DNA of 25,827 nt from a virus, in IMG/VR virus record IMGVR_UViG_3300043803_000919, positions 1 to 25,827 of that record; one strand, 5' to 3'. Below the pieces are notes generated by a model, which saw only the letters and a list, made by a program, of their open reading frames with translations, was not told where the DNA came from and searched no databases. This document shows, in pieces, positions 1 through 7,740 of this stretch. Numbering within the stretch: position 1 is the first letter of the stretch; each line of letters begins with the position of its first letter. Position numbers and translations under genes: made by a program.

Positions 1-499
1 TGTCGGCATCGATCCAGGCTATGTGCGTGAAGTCCTTTGGGAGGGCCTCCACCAGCAGGTTGATCAGCCGCTCCTTTTGCCAGATGGCCTGGCCATCCCG
101 TGCGTGGATCTGGAGGAAGGCGTCGGTCGTTGGGAACTGTTGCCCAGGAAACGCTACCTCTGCATTGAAAACAGGCACACCGTGCCACTCCATGGAGTGC
201 AGGAACCGCAGGTAGTTGTCCCTTGGCCTGGACCAGTTGGCTGGATTAAAGTGGCAGCACACAACCGCCAGCCTGCCGGGCCGTTTGGTCCTGGCGGCTC
301 GCTTGGCCATGGCGAGGATGCGTGACACGGACCTCCGGGGCAGGCTGACGCCACGCTTCTCCGCCTCCTCGGCTATCCATGACTCCAGGACGGCGTCTTC
401 GACGCGGTCTGCCTGGGCCGCGCGGGCCATCGCCACGCCGCTGCGCAATGGCGCACGCAACAGCAGGCTGCCGATGCGGAGTAGCCGCTGGCCGATCAC
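1..499 (-). CDS. Glycosyltransferase-like protein (partial, cut by left edge)
   Basis: The gene begins at a GTG (497-499) that overlaps the TGA of the upstream tail gene (GTGA) and runs off the window after 166 codons. Residues 1-75 are basic and helical. From about residue 76 a beta-strand-like start (AVVCCHFNPANW) is followed by a stretch ending in HIAWIDAD (159-166). That Asp-x-Asp at the end of a hydrophobic strand is what the nucleotide-sugar/metal site of GT-A fold glycosyltransferases looks like. The rest of the domain is outside the window, so donor and acceptor are unknown. It follows a tail-fibre-like gene, which would fit modification of virion or host surface glycans, but that is inference. 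An internal ATG at 428-430 is an alternative start; neither start has a strong Shine-Dalgarno. Confidence 0.6.
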   Translation of the reverse strand, partial: MIGQRLLRIGSLLLRAPLRSGVAMARAAQADRVEDAVLESWIAEEAEKRGVSLPRRSVSRILAMAKRAARTKRPGRLAVVCCHFNPANWSRPRDNYLRFLHSMEWHGVPVFNAEVAFPGQQFPTTDAFLQIHARDGQAIWQKERLINLLVEALPKDFTHIAWIDAD

Positions 500-1314
500 G
501 TTCCGCCGCAGCAGTTGGGCACCACTCGCCAGCGTTGGCTGGTTGGATCGTAGCGCCCGTGAGCCCACTGGTTCTCGCCCAGTGAGAAGTTCACCCCACC
601 CGGGCACAGGAACGCCGCAGAGTCGGTGCTGTGATTGTGGACGAACGTGACGTTGTTGACTCCCACATTGACGAACGTGGCCCTGGTGGACCCGTCACGC
701 ACGGCGTTGGTGATGCCACGCAATTCGGTGTTGGTTGACGAGGTGAGGCGGTACACGTCGGCTACCGTGGAGATCACGGAGTTGCTGATCGTCACCGTGG
801 CCCATCGCTCTCCTGTAGCCACGGCAGTGACGAAGTCTGTCACCGCGGTTGAGTTGTGACTGTGCGACGATGGGGCGGCACCAATCGTTGTCGCGTTCAG
901 ACTGACCGCCCCCGTAAAGCCGTTGACCGACGTGACCGGGGCAGCCGTTCCGGCGACGATAGCCACGGCGCTGTTGAAGCCGGTGATGTCTGCGGTCGAA
1001 TGACTGTGAGACGCCAGGGCCGCGCCGATTGATGTGGCGTTGAGGCTCACAGCCCCAGTGACTCCGTTGACCGACGCCACGGGCGATGCCGTACCGGCAA
1101 CCACCGCCACTGCCGTGTTGAAGTTGCTGATGTCACCTGAAGTGATGGCTACAGCCCCCGTCCTCCCAGCGACCGAATGGACCGGACCAGACAGTGCCGC
1201 AATCGCCCCAGCCGTCACACGCTGGGTCTGCGTGTTGCCGGCGTTGTTGATGATCAGTATGGCGTTTGGGTCTGCGGCACCGACCGGAAGCGAGGAGATT
1301 TTGATCGACGGCAT
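496..1314 (-). CDS. Tail-fibre-like structural protein with internal repeats
   Basis: A 272-residue protein that is Ala/Val/Ser/Thr/Gly-rich in its first 165 residues. The unit V-S-V-N-G-x-T-G-A-V-S-L-N-A-T recurs: a degenerate copy at 47-55 (SVAGRTGAV), then good copies at 81-95 and 129-143, the last two 48 residues apart and each followed by a SHSH segment. The VNGxTGAV and SHSH signatures are typical of shafts in phage tail fibres and receptor-binding proteins. The C-terminal part (about 200-267; NVTFVHNHS, then RYDPTSQRWRVV) resembles the capping domains of such fibres. It starts one base after the stop of the 175-residue gene and overlaps the glycosyltransferase start. Function in host recognition is inferred from composition and repeats. 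Confidence 0.7.
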   Translation of the reverse strand: MPSIKISSLPVGAADPNAILIINNAGNTQTQRVTAGAIAALSGPVHSVAGRTGAVAITSGDISNFNTAVAVVAGTASPVASVNGVTGAVSLNATSIGAALASHSHSTADITGFNSAVAIVAGTAAPVTSVNGFTGAVSLNATTIGAAPSSHSHNSTAVTDFVTAVATGERWATVTISNSVISTVADVYRLTSSTNTELRGITNAVRDGSTRATFVNVGVNNVTFVHNHSTDSAAFLCPGGVNFSLGENQWAHGRYDPTSQRWRVVPNCCGGT

Positions 1315-1315
1315 G

Positions 1316-1843
1316 TCACTTACCCTTCGGTCGATAGGAGTGCTTGGCGATGATCATCTCCCGTAGCTCTCCCGCCTTCTTGTTGGGATGGAGCTTGCGG
1401 TAGTGCCGCATGTCCTCGGCAATGATCTTCTCGGACAGCGGCGCCCGCTTGGGAGGAACAGGAATGCCCTTGTGGCTGACGATCCCCTCCACGGTCAGGT
1501 TGCGTTTCCGGGCCACGCGGACGATGTCGGCCGTTGAATCCACCCACGCCTCCGGGTCCTTGTGAGCCCGCTTGTCTGCAAGACCGCCCACGTACTGCTT
1601 GCCGGCCGTGCTGATCCCTGCCTCGCGGGCCTCGCGGAGCATGTGTTCCGCCATCAGCTTGGGCATGTCATCGAACTGCTGCTGGTTGTACCGGCCCTGG
1701 TTGAACGCCCGGTCCGTGCCCTTGGTGCCGGGAGGGCACTGGAGCGCACACATAGACGCCCACTTCTCGCCGTAGGGCAGGGCGGCCTTGTAGGTCCGCA
1801 CCGCCTCCGGACCGGCATCAAGCACCTGCTGGGGGATTGGCAT
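1316..1843 (-). CDS. Conserved hypothetical phage protein next to portal
   Basis: A 175-residue basic, mostly helical protein. Its start lies 26 nt inside the 3' end of the portal gene, and its stop is one base before the tail-fibre start, so the three are translationally linked. Visible features are an N-terminal Cys pair (CALQC, about 32-36), a central segment (YVGGLADKRAHKDPEAWVD) and a C-terminal half with LTVEGIVSHKGI and a Lys-rich tail. I recall similar short proteins in planctomycete-type phages but cannot name a domain. Position after the portal would suit a head-completion or adaptor role; that is inference only. Confidence 0.75.
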   Translation of the reverse strand: MPIPQQVLDAGPEAVRTYKAALPYGEKWASMCALQCPPGTKGTDRAFNQGRYNQQQFDDMPKLMAEHMLREAREAGISTAGKQYVGGLADKRAHKDPEAWVDSTADIVRVARKRNLTVEGIVSHKGIPVPPKRAPLSEKIIAEDMRHYRKLHPNKKAGELREMIIAKHSYRPKGK

Positions 1844-3800
1844 TCTGTTGCTCCTGCGGTGGAGGTGGAGGCGGAGGCGGCGGGACCATGTACCGTGCCA
1901 CGTCGATGTCCATGGATCGTCCCCAGTCTTCCAGGAGTGCGTTGAACAGCTGCGGCTGCCCAGCCTGGAGCATGCCCTGCGCCACGGGCATCATGACCTG
2001 GAGGGCCTGGTTCATTTGTTCGACCTTGGTCCCCTTGTTGGGCTTCCTGGCGCTTCCAGCCTCAACGCGGTAGTCGAACTCACGGACGATCTCGTCCGGG
2101 CTTGCCGCCAGGACGTGCATCTGCCACGCACCCGCAGCCATGGGACCAAGCAGCGGGGCGATGTCCTGCGGCTGCACCAGCCACCTGGCACAGAACGCCT
2201 CCTTGCGGGCCAGGAGGGACATGGCGTCTTCCAGCTGGTTCGCCATGTCGTCTGGCCGGACTGATATCTGCTCACTCTTCACGGCGGCTTCTGCGGCTGA
2301 CCTGAACTGATTTCTGGACATGCCGTAAATCAGCTCTGTCAGACCGACACGCCGGTCGAACAGGTTGGTGACCTCGGCCACAATTTGGAACAGCTCATTC
2401 GGCACACCGGGAAGATTGAAGACGCTGATCACGTCATTCACCGAACGGCCGATCGCTTCACTGATCTCTACGATCTTGAAGCCGGAATCATCGGAATCCA
2501 GGATCTTGGCTTTCAGGTCGTTGTCCGCGGCCTTGGCAACGCCGATGAGCGTCTGACTGGAGGTGGCGATCTTGGTGGCGATGAAGCTCATCGCATAATT
2601 GATGAAACGCAGCTCACCGATGCCTGGCTTAATGAGCGAGATGGGGTATGAATACCCCGGCTTGCCGTGCCACTGGAGGATGGTGCAGGGCCACCCGTCC
2701 GGCTCCACCCAGAACGGGATGGGCCACTGAGCCGCCTGGAACAGTCGCTGCGGCAGACCGCTCTCGTCCACCTCGTCCTGGATGATGTCCGGCGGCAGGT
2801 TCAGCGGATACGGCACGCCCTCGCAGACGACGATGTAGCAGAAGTCCCCCAGGGCGTCGAACTTGCCACGGAGCTTCTGGTCCGCATCCTTCAGGCGATC
2901 TCCGAACCCCGTCTTACTGTAGATTTCCCAGTACGTGACGAGGTCGTTGGTCTTGCCGTTCTTCTTCTTGTTTTCGTAGCCCACCTCACGGCGGCGGCTA
3001 CGTGAGTCATAGGACTCACTGTGGCCCTTCAGGTCTTCTTCCGGGACGCCGAACTTCTGGGCGACAAAGTCCCGTGAGTGCGTGCGTCGGCGGGCGATCC
3101 AGCGGATGTCCTGCTGGTCGTCTGCGTCCGGATCCCAGAGGACGGCGTCGAACGTCTCATAGAACGAACCGGCGACACGGGTTTCCGTTCCTGGGAACTG
3201 GAACAACTCCGTGAACCAACACCCGGCCCCCTTGATCAGCGCCTCATCCACCACCTTGCGGCTGTGGTCCTTGAGGTGGAGTTCGTTGGGCGTGTAGTTC
3301 AGGTACTCCTCCAGGAGCTTGGCGATGACGCCACGCTTCTCAGAGAGGAACTGGGTCTGCTGGACCAGCTGCTGGTACATCTGCATGCCCGGATCAGGCA
3401 TCATCACCGGCTGGCCGTCCGGGCCGATGACGGGCTGGCCGTCAGGCCCCATCTGCGGCACGGGAGGTTGGGGAAAGATCCCCAGCATCTGCGGACTCAC
3501 CATGGGGTACTGGCGAGCCGTGACGTTCCGCACCGGGTTGCGGTGATGGATGACCGCGCCGAAGAGGCGAACGGCCTCCCAGACCCGGTTGATGGTCATG
3601 CGGAAGGCCGGCGGTGCCAGGCCCTTCACAAACCCCTTGACGCCCCGCGTGTAGTCATTGCGGAACATCCAGGCGTTCTCGCCGTCATAGAACTGCATGG
3701 CCTCATCAGCGTCCTCCTGAAAAGGCCGTTTGTGTTCCTTGGCGAGTTCGATCTTTTCCAGCCAACCTTGGACGATTGGCCGGAGCGGGTGTTCTTGCAT
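1818..3800 (-). CDS. Portal protein
   Basis: A 660-residue protein downstream of the terminase, of a length usual for large portal proteins. Portals form the dodecameric ring at the head vertex through which DNA is packaged and ejected. The N-terminus (WLEKIELAKEHKRPF, then NRVWEAVRLFGAVIHHRNP), the acidic and aromatic central part with DPDADDQQDIRWIARR, and the RSAAEAAVKSEQISVR helix before a helical C-terminal region fit the portal/head-tail connector class. The last 20 residues contain nine consecutive prolines and a Gln/Asn-rich tail, likely disordered. The ATG at 3798-3800 has only a poor AGGG-type Shine-Dalgarno inside the palindrome CAGGGCCCTG. It lies 14 nt after the preceding stop. 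No catalytic motif is expected, so the call rests on size, composition and synteny. Confidence 0.75.
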   Translation of the reverse strand: MQEHPLRPIVQGWLEKIELAKEHKRPFQEDADEAMQFYDGENAWMFRNDYTRGVKGFVKGLAPPAFRMTINRVWEAVRLFGAVIHHRNPVRNVTARQYPMVSPQMLGIFPQPPVPQMGPDGQPVIGPDGQPVMMPDPGMQMYQQLVQQTQFLSEKRGVIAKLLEEYLNYTPNELHLKDHSRKVVDEALIKGAGCWFTELFQFPGTETRVAGSFYETFDAVLWDPDADDQQDIRWIARRRTHSRDFVAQKFGVPEEDLKGHSESYDSRSRRREVGYENKKKNGKTNDLVTYWEIYSKTGFGDRLKDADQKLRGKFDALGDFCYIVVCEGVPYPLNLPPDIIQDEVDESGLPQRLFQAAQWPIPFWVEPDGWPCTILQWHGKPGYSYPISLIKPGIGELRFINYAMSFIATKIATSSQTLIGVAKAADNDLKAKILDSDDSGFKIVEISEAIGRSVNDVISVFNLPGVPNELFQIVAEVTNLFDRRVGLTELIYGMSRNQFRSAAEAAVKSEQISVRPDDMANQLEDAMSLLARKEAFCARWLVQPQDIAPLLGPMAAGAWQMHVLAASPDEIVREFDYRVEAGSARKPNKGTKVEQMNQALQVMMPVAQGMLQAGQPQLFNALLEDWGRSMDIDVARYMVPPPPPPPPPQEQQNANPPAGA

Positions 3801-3814
3801 GGCAGGGCCCTGGG

Positions 3815-4144
3815 CTACTGCTTATTGCCCCGCAGCTTCTGCTCCAGCATCGCAACCCGCTCAGAAAGCTGGGCGACACGCGGATCCCGCGGGGCGTAGG
3901 TCCAAGTGCCAAACCGCCGCCACTCCGTGCTGTCGTCCAGGCGAGGGTCATCCCGGTGGCGGACGCTGGGCTTCTCCACCCCGCCGTACCCTGGAGACAG
4001 GGCCCAGAGGGTGAGCGTGTCCTGGCCCACCTTGATGACGAACGCCATCACCTGATCAGACCCCTCATGGGCCTGATACAGCACCGTGTCGCCCACGGAG
4101 GCGGCCGGCATCTTCCAGTTCACTTTTTCGTCGGTCCCAGGCAT
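3815..4144 (-). CDS. Small protein between large terminase and portal
   Basis: A 109-residue protein whose start overlaps the end of the terminase gene by 25 nt and whose stop is 14 nt before the portal start. The N-terminal two thirds (VNWKMPAASVGDTVLYQ, then VIKVGQDTLTLWALSPGYG) reads like a small beta-barrel. The last 20 residues (RVAQLSERVAMLEQKLRG) form a clear heptad coiled coil. A small beta domain with an oligomerising helix may act in head assembly or packaging, but no family is recognised. Reading frame, overlap and codon use comparable to neighbours support it as a real gene. Confidence 0.7.
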   Translation of the reverse strand: MPGTDEKVNWKMPAASVGDTVLYQAHEGSDQVMAFVIKVGQDTLTLWALSPGYGGVEKPSVRHRDDPRLDDSTEWRRFGTWTYAPRDPRVAQLSERVAMLEQKLRGNKQ

Positions 4145-5799
4145 ACGTATCCCTTTCCGTCATCGCCCTGACGTTTCAGACGCTCGGCTCGCCATTTGAC
4201 ATACCACGGCTCAGGGCCTGGCCGGGCTGGCGGTTGGTGGTACTGCGGCTCATAGGCACAGAGGTATTCCAGGCATTGGCAGCTGTGGACCTCGCCGCGT
4301 GTGTTGGGCATGTCCGTGACGAACGGACCGTTGTTGGACTGCACCACCTTCTTCTTGTACCGACGCAGCTCGCGGTACAGCTCTGGCACAGCGTTCTCCA
4401 GGAACTTCAGCTGAGTGCTGCCGTCACCGCGGATGTGCAGCATTTGCCGCACTAGGGCGGTTCTCGCCTGGATGTCGTCGGACCCGGGGACGAACTGGAA
4501 CCCAGACATTTGTGCCCGGATGTTTCGTTCCCGGAGTTGCTCCGAATACAGGTCGCATGGCAGCCTGCCTGAACCAAGGTCCCTCAGTGTACCTCCGTGC
4601 ATGTCCATGATGAAAGCGTAAAAGTGCTGCCCTTCGCACTTGGCTGCGAACGCCTCGCCCCAGATCAGGGCGTTGGCGTTCCGCAGGTACAGCTCGTCAT
4701 AGACCAGGATGAACCGCTCGTCCGGAGGCACTGCTGCGAACACGCAGGCCATGACGGTGTGTCCTGGGTCGATCGATACGTAGCGCGTCCAGTCAGGCGG
4801 AACGATGCCGTCAGGCAGCTCCGATCTGGGGAGGGTATGGACCATGGTGTTGAACGACGGGTACATGAGGATGGAGTCCTGGGTGAACTCGCCCTCTGCA
4901 CGCATCCGCAGCTCATCGACGCCCAGGGCTGACCACCGGGCGATGTTCTTTTCCTTTTCTTCTTTATCGATATGGTCGTTGTCCAAAAATCTCAGGACGA
5001 ACTTCTTGATCTGCGGGTTTTCCTTACCCTCCTCGGCCTCCTTGTCTGCCCGCTCGCACAGTCCCAGCAGGGCGTCGTTCTTGGAGTGCGGCATGGCACT
5101 CCACACCAGCCGGCCCTTACGGTCAGCCAAACGGGCCTGCATCTCACCCACCCAAGAGGGATTAGAAATATCCTCGTCCAGATGCACCAAATCGGCCTGA
5201 AAACCCTGGGGTGGCTCACCCTCAGAGGAAAAGAAGTTGACCGTCCATCCATTGGTCAGGACGACACGCTGGCAGTACCCGGCGTTCTTCAGCACCCATG
5301 ACACGTCTTCGACCAGTCTGGGTGGCACCAATGGTGGCGCTGGCTTCGTCTCGGCTCGGCGGGCGGCGTCCTGGCCAGGGCGGTACGCACGCCACTCGCC
5401 CGTCTCCAGGTCCTTGATGATCCGGAACGCACCGGCCTTGAAGAGCATGGGGTAGGCCACCAGGCCGATGTGCGGCCAGTTCCGGCCCACCACCACTAGG
5501 TTGCCGCCCTCCTTGGGGTACTTGTCGAACGGATCAGTACCCGTCAATGCACGGGCGTCCTCTACGAACGTGGAGAGCGATTTGCCGGATCTGTTCCCGC
5601 CAAGCACTATCCGCTCAGACGCCATGCTGGCGTGCATCTGCTGCTGAAGCGGCATGGGCTCATACAGCCTGAGCGCTTCGATCTTCCGACTCTTCAGCTC
5701 CGCCTGGACCTCTTTGAGGTGGCCAAGCGTGTGCTGGGTCACGCCGGGGACGACCGGCGGCTTAGGATGGTCCGGGACCTTCCGCGGGTGCGGCTTCAC
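4120..5799 (-). CDS. terL: Terminase large subunit (packaging ATPase/nuclease)
   Basis: A 559-residue DNA-packaging motor protein. The ATPase domain has Walker A GGNRSGKS (about 67-74) and Walker B LVHLDED (about 204-210, with the catalytic Glu after the Asp). The C-terminal nuclease domain starts at YVSIDPG (Asp about 344), with a second acidic strand FIMDMHG (Asp about 399), as expected for the RNase-H-like fold. I chose the GTG at 5797-5799 because a GGAGG (5806-5810) sits 6 nt upstream. A GTG six codons earlier is also open but lacks such a site. The start lies 38 nt inside the putative small terminase gene. The 3' end overlaps the 109-residue gene. The N-terminal LYEPMPLQQQMHAS resembles the adenine-binding region of large terminases. 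Confidence 0.9.
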   Translation of the reverse strand: MKPHPRKVPDHPKPPVVPGVTQHTLGHLKEVQAELKSRKIEALRLYEPMPLQQQMHASMASERIVLGGNRSGKSLSTFVEDARALTGTDPFDKYPKEGGNLVVVGRNWPHIGLVAYPMLFKAGAFRIIKDLETGEWRAYRPGQDAARRAETKPAPPLVPPRLVEDVSWVLKNAGYCQRVVLTNGWTVNFFSSEGEPPQGFQADLVHLDEDISNPSWVGEMQARLADRKGRLVWSAMPHSKNDALLGLCERADKEAEEGKENPQIKKFVLRFLDNDHIDKEEKEKNIARWSALGVDELRMRAEGEFTQDSILMYPSFNTMVHTLPRSELPDGIVPPDWTRYVSIDPGHTVMACVFAAVPPDERFILVYDELYLRNANALIWGEAFAAKCEGQHFYAFIMDMHGGTLRDLGSGRLPCDLYSEQLRERNIRAQMSGFQFVPGSDDIQARTALVRQMLHIRGDGSTQLKFLENAVPELYRELRRYKKKVVQSNNGPFVTDMPNTRGEVHSCQCLEYLCAYEPQYHQPPARPGPEPWYVKWRAERLKRQGDDGKGYVCLGPTKK

Positions 5800-6304
5800 T
5801 GAGGACCTCCACTGCACGGCTGACAGGCAGGGCCTTGAGCGTGATGGCCGTCTCCATCAGGCGCTGCCGCAGTTCCTCCTCCAGCTCGTCTTCGGTCCAC
5901 ACCGACAGAGGCTTCTTGGCACCGCCCATGGCTGTGTTGGCGTTCACCAGCCGCACCAGCGTCTCCAGCATCTTCGTCCGATGAGCCCCCCCAGGAGGCG
6001 AATCGTAGTACTGTTTCATGAACACATTGCCGAAACCACGCACGCCGCCGAAGTACTCCAGAAGGACTTCGATCAGCTCGGCACTGTGGGGGATCGTTGA
6101 CCCGCCCAGCCTGGCCGCCTTGCAGAACACGTCCACCGCGTCCTGCTCTATGGCGTCCAGCCGCGAGTCCTTCTTCTTCTTGCGGCGTTTTCGTTCGTAG
6201 GACGACCGGCACGTCTTGCATTTGGGGTGCATCCTGCCATCGGCTGACCGATGGAAACTGGTCTCTGGCAGCTCCTGCTTACATTCGATGCAGGTCTTCT
6301 TCAT
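5762..6304 (-). CDS. Zinc-ribbon protein, candidate terminase small subunit
   Basis: A 180-residue protein directly upstream of, and overlapping, the large terminase; that is the usual place for the DNA-recognising small terminase subunit. The N-terminus has two CxxC pairs (C5/C8 and C29/C32), a treble-clef or zinc-ribbon arrangement. It is followed by a very basic run (ERKRRKKKKD, about 37-46) suited to nucleic-acid binding, then a helical middle and an acidic, Ala/Pro-rich C-terminus. The start ATG overlaps the preceding stop as ATGA (6301-6304). The phage small-terminase role is inferred from position and DNA-binding character. It could instead be a zinc-finger HNH-less endonuclease-type accessory or a regulator. 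Confidence 0.6.
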   Translation of the reverse strand: MKKTCIECKQELPETSFHRSADGRMHPKCKTCRSSYERKRRKKKKDSRLDAIEQDAVDVFCKAARLGGSTIPHSAELIEVLLEYFGGVRGFGNVFMKQYYDSPPGGAHRTKMLETLVRLVNANTAMGGAKKPLSVWTEDELEEELRQRLMETAITLKALPVSRAVEVLSEAAPAEGPGPS

Positions 6305-7683
6305 AGCTTGCAGTGCCAGACGTTCCCGTTAACCACTGGCACCAAGCCGCAATCAGCCACCGCCCGCTTCACGCCATCGAATGCGTGGTAGTCATGGCCC
6401 GCCAGGATGTGCTTGGCCTTGGGCTTCCAGGCCAGGATGTCCTGCTTCACCGATTCGTAGTCATGCTCGGCATCGATGTAGACGATGTCGAACTGGCCGT
6501 CCCGGAACTTGGCTGCGGCGTCAGGCGACTTGGCCTTGACGGCGGAGATGTTCATACCGGCGGTGTTGCGCTGGAACACCTCAAACGGCGCCCCGGCCTG
6601 GCCGTCATACTGCTTGCAACCATCGTCGTTGGAGTTGCCGCCCCACGTATCCACGCAGGTCACATGTGCCGCCCCGGACTGGGCCATGATGATCGCACTG
6701 CGGCCAGCCCATGAGCCGACTTCCAGCACCACCGGCTTGCGGCGATGCTCGTCGCGGAACTTCTGCACCAGTGCAGCCAGGGCCTCGGCATCCGACTGCG
6801 GCAGGTCCATGCCCATGTCGTTGAAGCTCTTGGGCAGCCAGGTTGGTTCCGGGAGATCCACCAGCTTGGTGACGCAGCCGGCCTCCACCGCACCGCGGAG
6901 TTTCTCCGACACATGGGCGGCGGTTATGATTACAGGCTTGCCAACGCACTTGGGCTTCCAGTGACCAGCCCAGGCGTCCCAGTTGCAGAACACCGGGTTG
7001 TAGCCCAGCTTCTGGACGCCGACGAGCGACAGGTCCCGCGTCATCGTCACGTCTTCGGTGCTGGCCTTCTCTGCGGCGTAGCGGTCCTTCCACTCGTAGT
7101 AGAACCACGGCTTGTCCGCCTCGGACCGCGGCTCGGTCACGTCAAAGGCCCGCATGTCGTACATGATCAGGCCGGTGGGTAGTGCAGCGCACTCCTGGAT
7201 GCCGGTCATGTTGTGGCCGGTGTTCCGGTCATACATCTCCAGCTGGTAGTCCGGATTGGCGTGTTCCGACTGCATGTTCTGCCAGCGGAACACGTACACG
7301 CACTCCGCCGGAGGAGGGCCGCAGTAGGGGGCCCCAATCACACACGGCCCCTTGAAGTAGTGATTCACCAGGAAGTCGAAGCTGCTGTGGAAGAACGGCT
7401 TCGCCCCTGGCTGGCCGGCGTTGATGTCCGGCTTCATGTCGGAGTCCACCATCACCAGCACATCCAGCCCGTAGTCCCTGGCCATGAGGACGGCCCGGTT
7501 GCGGGTCATGGTGATGGGCGTGTCAGACAGGTTCCAGATGCGGACCTGTTCGATCCTGTCGGACTTGGACAGGTCTGCGACCAGCGGCACCATCCACTCT
7601 CGGATGTCAGGCACCTCAGAAGAGATGCCGCCGTTGCCGCCGTAGGAGAACGTACAGAATCCGACGCTGAACTTCTGGTGCAT
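6301..7683 (-). CDS. Glycosyltransferase - SAM methyltransferase fusion protein
   Basis: A 460-residue two-domain enzyme. Residues 1 to about 250 look like a GT-A glycosyltransferase: a hydrophobic strand leads to D80-S-D82 (VMVDSDMKPD), followed by ALPTGLIMYDMRAFD (168-182), an acidic STED (208-211) and a His in AGHWKP (239-244), the order expected for metal-, acceptor- and catalytic-site elements. Residues about 300-460 are a class I SAM-dependent methyltransferase: motif I VLEVGSWAG (319-327), then VTCVDTWGG, VYIDAEHDYESVKQDI (401-416) and LAGHDY (427-432), matching the Methyltransf_24 type. It could glycosylate and methylate a sugar or protein; substrate unknown. The ATG has GGAG 7 nt upstream, inside a hairpin. 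It overlaps the zinc-ribbon gene by 4 nt. Confidence 0.8.
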   Translation of the reverse strand: MHQKFSVGFCTFSYGGNGGISSEVPDIREWMVPLVADLSKSDRIEQVRIWNLSDTPITMTRNRAVLMARDYGLDVLVMVDSDMKPDINAGQPGAKPFFHSSFDFLVNHYFKGPCVIGAPYCGPPPAECVYVFRWQNMQSEHANPDYQLEMYDRNTGHNMTGIQECAALPTGLIMYDMRAFDVTEPRSEADKPWFYYEWKDRYAAEKASTEDVTMTRDLSLVGVQKLGYNPVFCNWDAWAGHWKPKCVGKPVIITAAHVSEKLRGAVEAGCVTKLVDLPEPTWLPKSFNDMGMDLPQSDAEALAALVQKFRDEHRRKPVVLEVGSWAGRSAIIMAQSGAAHVTCVDTWGGNSNDDGCKQYDGQAGAPFEVFQRNTAGMNISAVKAKSPDAAAKFRDGQFDIVYIDAEHDYESVKQDILAWKPKAKHILAGHDYHAFDGVKRAVADCGLVPVVNGNVWHCKL

Positions 7684-7688
7684 GCCTG

Positions 7689-7705
7689 GGCTCCAAGGGG
7701 GAGCC
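7689..7705 (-). promoter_or_regulatory. Hairpin holding the ribosome-binding site of the fusion-enzyme gene
   Basis: On the minus strand GGCTCC, a 5-nt loop CCCTT and GGAGCC form a perfect 6-bp hairpin. Its 3' arm contains the GGAG that lies 7 nt before the ATG of the glycosyltransferase-methyltransferase gene. Folding would hide the Shine-Dalgarno and lower translation. The pairing is seen directly; regulation is inferred. Confidence 0.45.
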
Positions 7706-7740
7706 GTCAGTGTACGGGCGGCCAGTATGTCGGTGCAAAC

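Noticed and set aside
3078-3899. Plus-strand open frame of 273 codons opposite the portal
   Set aside because: It is a shadow of the portal gene; composition is His/Arg/Val-biased and it crosses several real gene boundaries.
5800-5817. Terminase start at the earlier GTG (5815-5817)
   Set aside because: The GTG at 5797-5799 has GGAGG at ideal spacing; the earlier one does not.
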